DNA of 24,949 nucleotides from NCBI GenBank assembly GCA_002726335.1, contig PBSR01000119.1, forward strand, positions 1 through 24,949, in the 5' to 3' direction. The translations under genes were made by a program, and so were the position numbers. How positions within the stretch are numbered: position 1 is the stretch's first letter; each line of letters starts with the position of its first letter. Positions 23,786-24,949 of this stretch are shown here, piece after piece. The notes beneath the pieces are model-generated. The model saw only the letters and a program-made list of their open reading frames with translations, was not told the DNA's origin and searched no databases. This DNA comes from Gemmatimonadaceae bacterium. GTDB lineage: Bacteria > Latescibacterota > UBA2968 > UBA8231.

Positions 23786-23814
23786 CGAGAACGGTCAAAC
23801 TGCGACCGTTCTCG
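23786..23814. repeat. Second hairpin with the same nine-base loop
   Basis: CGAGAACGGT (23786-23795) pairs perfectly with ACCGTTCTCG (23805-23814). The loop (23796-23804) is CAAACTGCG, identical to the loop of the hairpin just upstream, though the stems are unrelated. No T-tail follows, so it is not an ordinary terminator. Confidence 0.7.
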
Positions 23815-23840
23815 TGATGCGAGATACAGTGTTACCAAGC

Positions 23841-24053
23841 GAGTCCGGCCCCGGTTGGGGCCGTACTCATGAATGAGCCGCTCTTTCGGGCGGTTCTAAA
23901 CGCACGCCCTTCCGATGCATACGGGTGGTGCTGACGAGCAAGCTCGTTTGGGGCAAGCTTCGCTTGCCTTGGCTTGTGAAACGAGGCCCGTCGGTTCCGT
24001 GTGCAGATGACGGGGGGCGGAGGCCACAACCAATCTCAGGAGTAGAATAGCAC
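23841..24053 (+). promoter_or_regulatory. Structured rpsB upstream region, candidate leader RNA
   Basis: The rest of the 289-bp gap before rpsB has no ORF I can support but several stems. One is CGGCCCC/GGGGCCG (23846-23852, 23857-23863) with GAGT/ACTC extending it outside a single mismatch. Another is GAGCCGC with GCGGTTC (23875-23881, 23890-23896, one G-U pair). ACGAGC/GCTCGT (23934-23939, 23942-23947) has a very tight loop, and GGCAAG/CTTGCC (23952-23957, 23963-23968) is ordinary. CTCGTTT (23943-23949) can pair instead with AAACGAG (23979-23985), which excludes the ACGAGC stem. Alternative stems of this kind suit autoregulation by S2, known for rpsB in other bacteria by different structures. 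CAGGAG is the rpsB ribosome binding site. Confidence 0.45.
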
Positions 24054-24821
24054 ATGTCCGTACCGATTCAGGATCTGCTCGAGGCCGGCACCCACTTCGG
24101 CCATCAGACGCGCCGCTGGAACCCGAAGATGAAGCCCTACATCTTCACCGAGCGGAACGGTATCCACATCATCGATCTCAACAAGACGGTCAGTCGTCTC
24201 GAGGCGGCGTCCGAAGCCGTGCGCAAGACGGCACAGTCCGGCAAGGCGGTACTCTTCGTCGGCACGAAGAAGCAGGCCGTCGATGTGATCCGCGCCGAGG
24301 CCGAACGCTGCGACATGTTCTTCGTCACCGAGCGCTGGCTCGGAGGGATGCTGACGAACTGGCAGACGATCAAACAGAACATCCGCCACCTGGATCATCT
24401 GGATCGTATCGCCCAGGATGGTACCTACGAGAAGCTGAAAAAGAAGGAAGTCCTGCTGCTCGAGAAGGAGCGGGTGCGCATGGTCAGGACCCTCGAAGGC
24501 ATCCGCAAGATGAACGGTCTGCCGGGCCTGATCTACGTCGTTGACATCATGCACGAGCACGGTGCCATCTCCGAGGCGCGGAAGCTCGGCATTCCCGCCG
24601 TCGCCATCGTCGATACGAATTCCGACCCGGATCAGGTGGAGTTTGCCGTGCCCGGCAACGACGACGCCATCCGCTCCATCGAGGTGATTACCCATGCCAT
24701 GGCAGACGCGGTGATCGAAGGTCGGGCGGCATCCGAGAAGGGCAAGGGGGCACGCACCGAAGAGGACGAAGAAACCACCGACGCCAAGTCGTCGACGGCT
24801 GCGGCCGCGGCGACTGCCTGA
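24054..24821 (+). CDS. rpsB: 30S ribosomal protein S2
   Basis: Small-subunit protein assembled late. The 255 residues include the universal [24 protein letters not shown] at the start, [85 protein letters not shown] and [26 protein letters not shown] low-complexity acidic and Ala-rich tail (about 230-255) is lineage-specific. ATG with CAGGAG about 11 bases upstream. tsf follows after 16 bases, the conserved rpsB-tsf pair. Confidence 0.99.
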   Translation: MSVPIQDLLEAGTHFGHQTRRWNPKMKPYIFTERNGIHIIDLNKTVSRLEAASEAVRKTAQSGKAVLFVGTKKQAVDVIRAEAERCDMFFVTERWLGGMLTNWQTIKQNIRHLDHLDRIAQDGTYEKLKKKEVLLLEKERVRMVRTLEGIRKMNGLPGLIYVVDIMHEHGAISEARKLGIPAVAIVDTNSDPDQVEFAVPGNDDAIRSIEVITHAMADAVIEGRAASEKGKGARTEEDEETTDAKSSTAAAAATA

Positions 24822-24837
24822 AGAAGAGAAGATAGAG

Positions 24838-24949
24838 ATGGCAGAGATTACCGCCGCTGTCGTGCGCGAGTTGCGTGATCGCACCGGCATCGGCATGATG
24901 GAGTGTAAGAAAGCATTATCAGCGTGTTCGGGTGATATAGAGGCAGCAG
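24838..24949 (+). CDS. tsf: Elongation factor Ts (3' truncated by window end)
   Basis: Guanine nucleotide exchange factor for EF-Tu. Only the first 37 codons are present: [19 protein letters not shown] followed by [18 protein letters not shown]. This is the conserved N-terminal UBA-like domain of EF-Ts (V..LRe.TGaGMMdCKkAL). The ATG lies 16 bases after the rpsB stop, with AAGAGAAGA upstream. The rest lies outside the window. Confidence 0.98.
   Translation, partial: MAEITAAVVRELRDRTGIGMMECKKALSACSGDIEAA

Noticed and set aside
23765..24053. Possible tRNA gene in the hairpin-rich gap
   Set aside because: I found no acceptor stem with a matching T-loop GGTTCGA-type box at the right distance; the stems do not form a cloverleaf.
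24036..24896. 286-codon minus-strand frame over rpsB
   Set aside because: Shadow of a fully conserved ribosomal protein gene.

Overview
The window is a GC-rich, gene-dense piece of a bacterial chromosome, mostly housekeeping, with no sign of a phage, plasmid, insertion sequence, CRISPR array, rRNA or tRNA gene. The gene order rplM-rpsI-rpsB-tsf, fused ispDF, a Firmicutes-type RNase HII with an N-terminal helical extension, a class I dihydroorotase and two flagellins suggest a motile, Gram-negative-type bacterium (lipoprotein and signal-peptide genes present). I suspect an uncultured FCB-type lineage such as Latescibacterota or Gemmatimonadota relatives, but the sequence alone does not settle this.

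Layout. (1) 1-4938, plus strand: chaperone block grpE (5' truncated), dnaK, dnaJ, then a Mrp/ApbC Fe-S carrier ATPase and a small stand-alone protein that looks like the Fe-S subunit NuoB. (2) 5143-8631, plus: prmA, rsmE, aroQ and a signal-peptide/SH3b/TPR/TM protein, tightly packed with an ATGA overlap. (3) 8634-9212, minus: a small membrane protein with an unusually clear sigma70 promoter covered by a perfect palindrome. (4) 9339-10529, plus: RNase HII fused to YraN. (5) 10535-13593, minus: a fused two-ATPase ECF transporter subunit followed by pyrC. (6) 13782-17037, plus: alpha/beta-hydrolase-fold lipoprotein without the nucleophile serine, a GT2 glycosyltransferase and a GT-C membrane glycosyltransferase. 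(7) 17034-19755: two divergent flagellin genes with sigma28-like promoters in a 394-bp shared control region. (8) 19905-22796, plus: queA, ispDF, a DedA-family protein. (9) 22895-end, plus: rplM, rpsI, a 289-bp hairpin-rich gap, rpsB and the start of tsf.

How it fits together. GrpE, DnaK and DnaJ form one refolding machine. PrmA and RsmE modify the ribosome, and QueA makes queuosine for tRNA. AroQ, PyrC and IspDF serve shikimate, pyrimidine and isoprenoid synthesis. The flagellin pair with two neighbouring glycosyltransferases could be a filament-and-glycosylation locus (inference).

The least explained signals are: twin hairpins with different stems but an identical nine-base loop between rpsI and rpsB, followed by mutually exclusive stems in the rpsB leader; the lone NuoB-like protein beside Mrp; the Ser-to-Gly hydrolase; the asymmetric fused ECF ATPase; and a 41-codon leader ORF upstream of a flagellin. 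No wholly new multi-gene system is evident.
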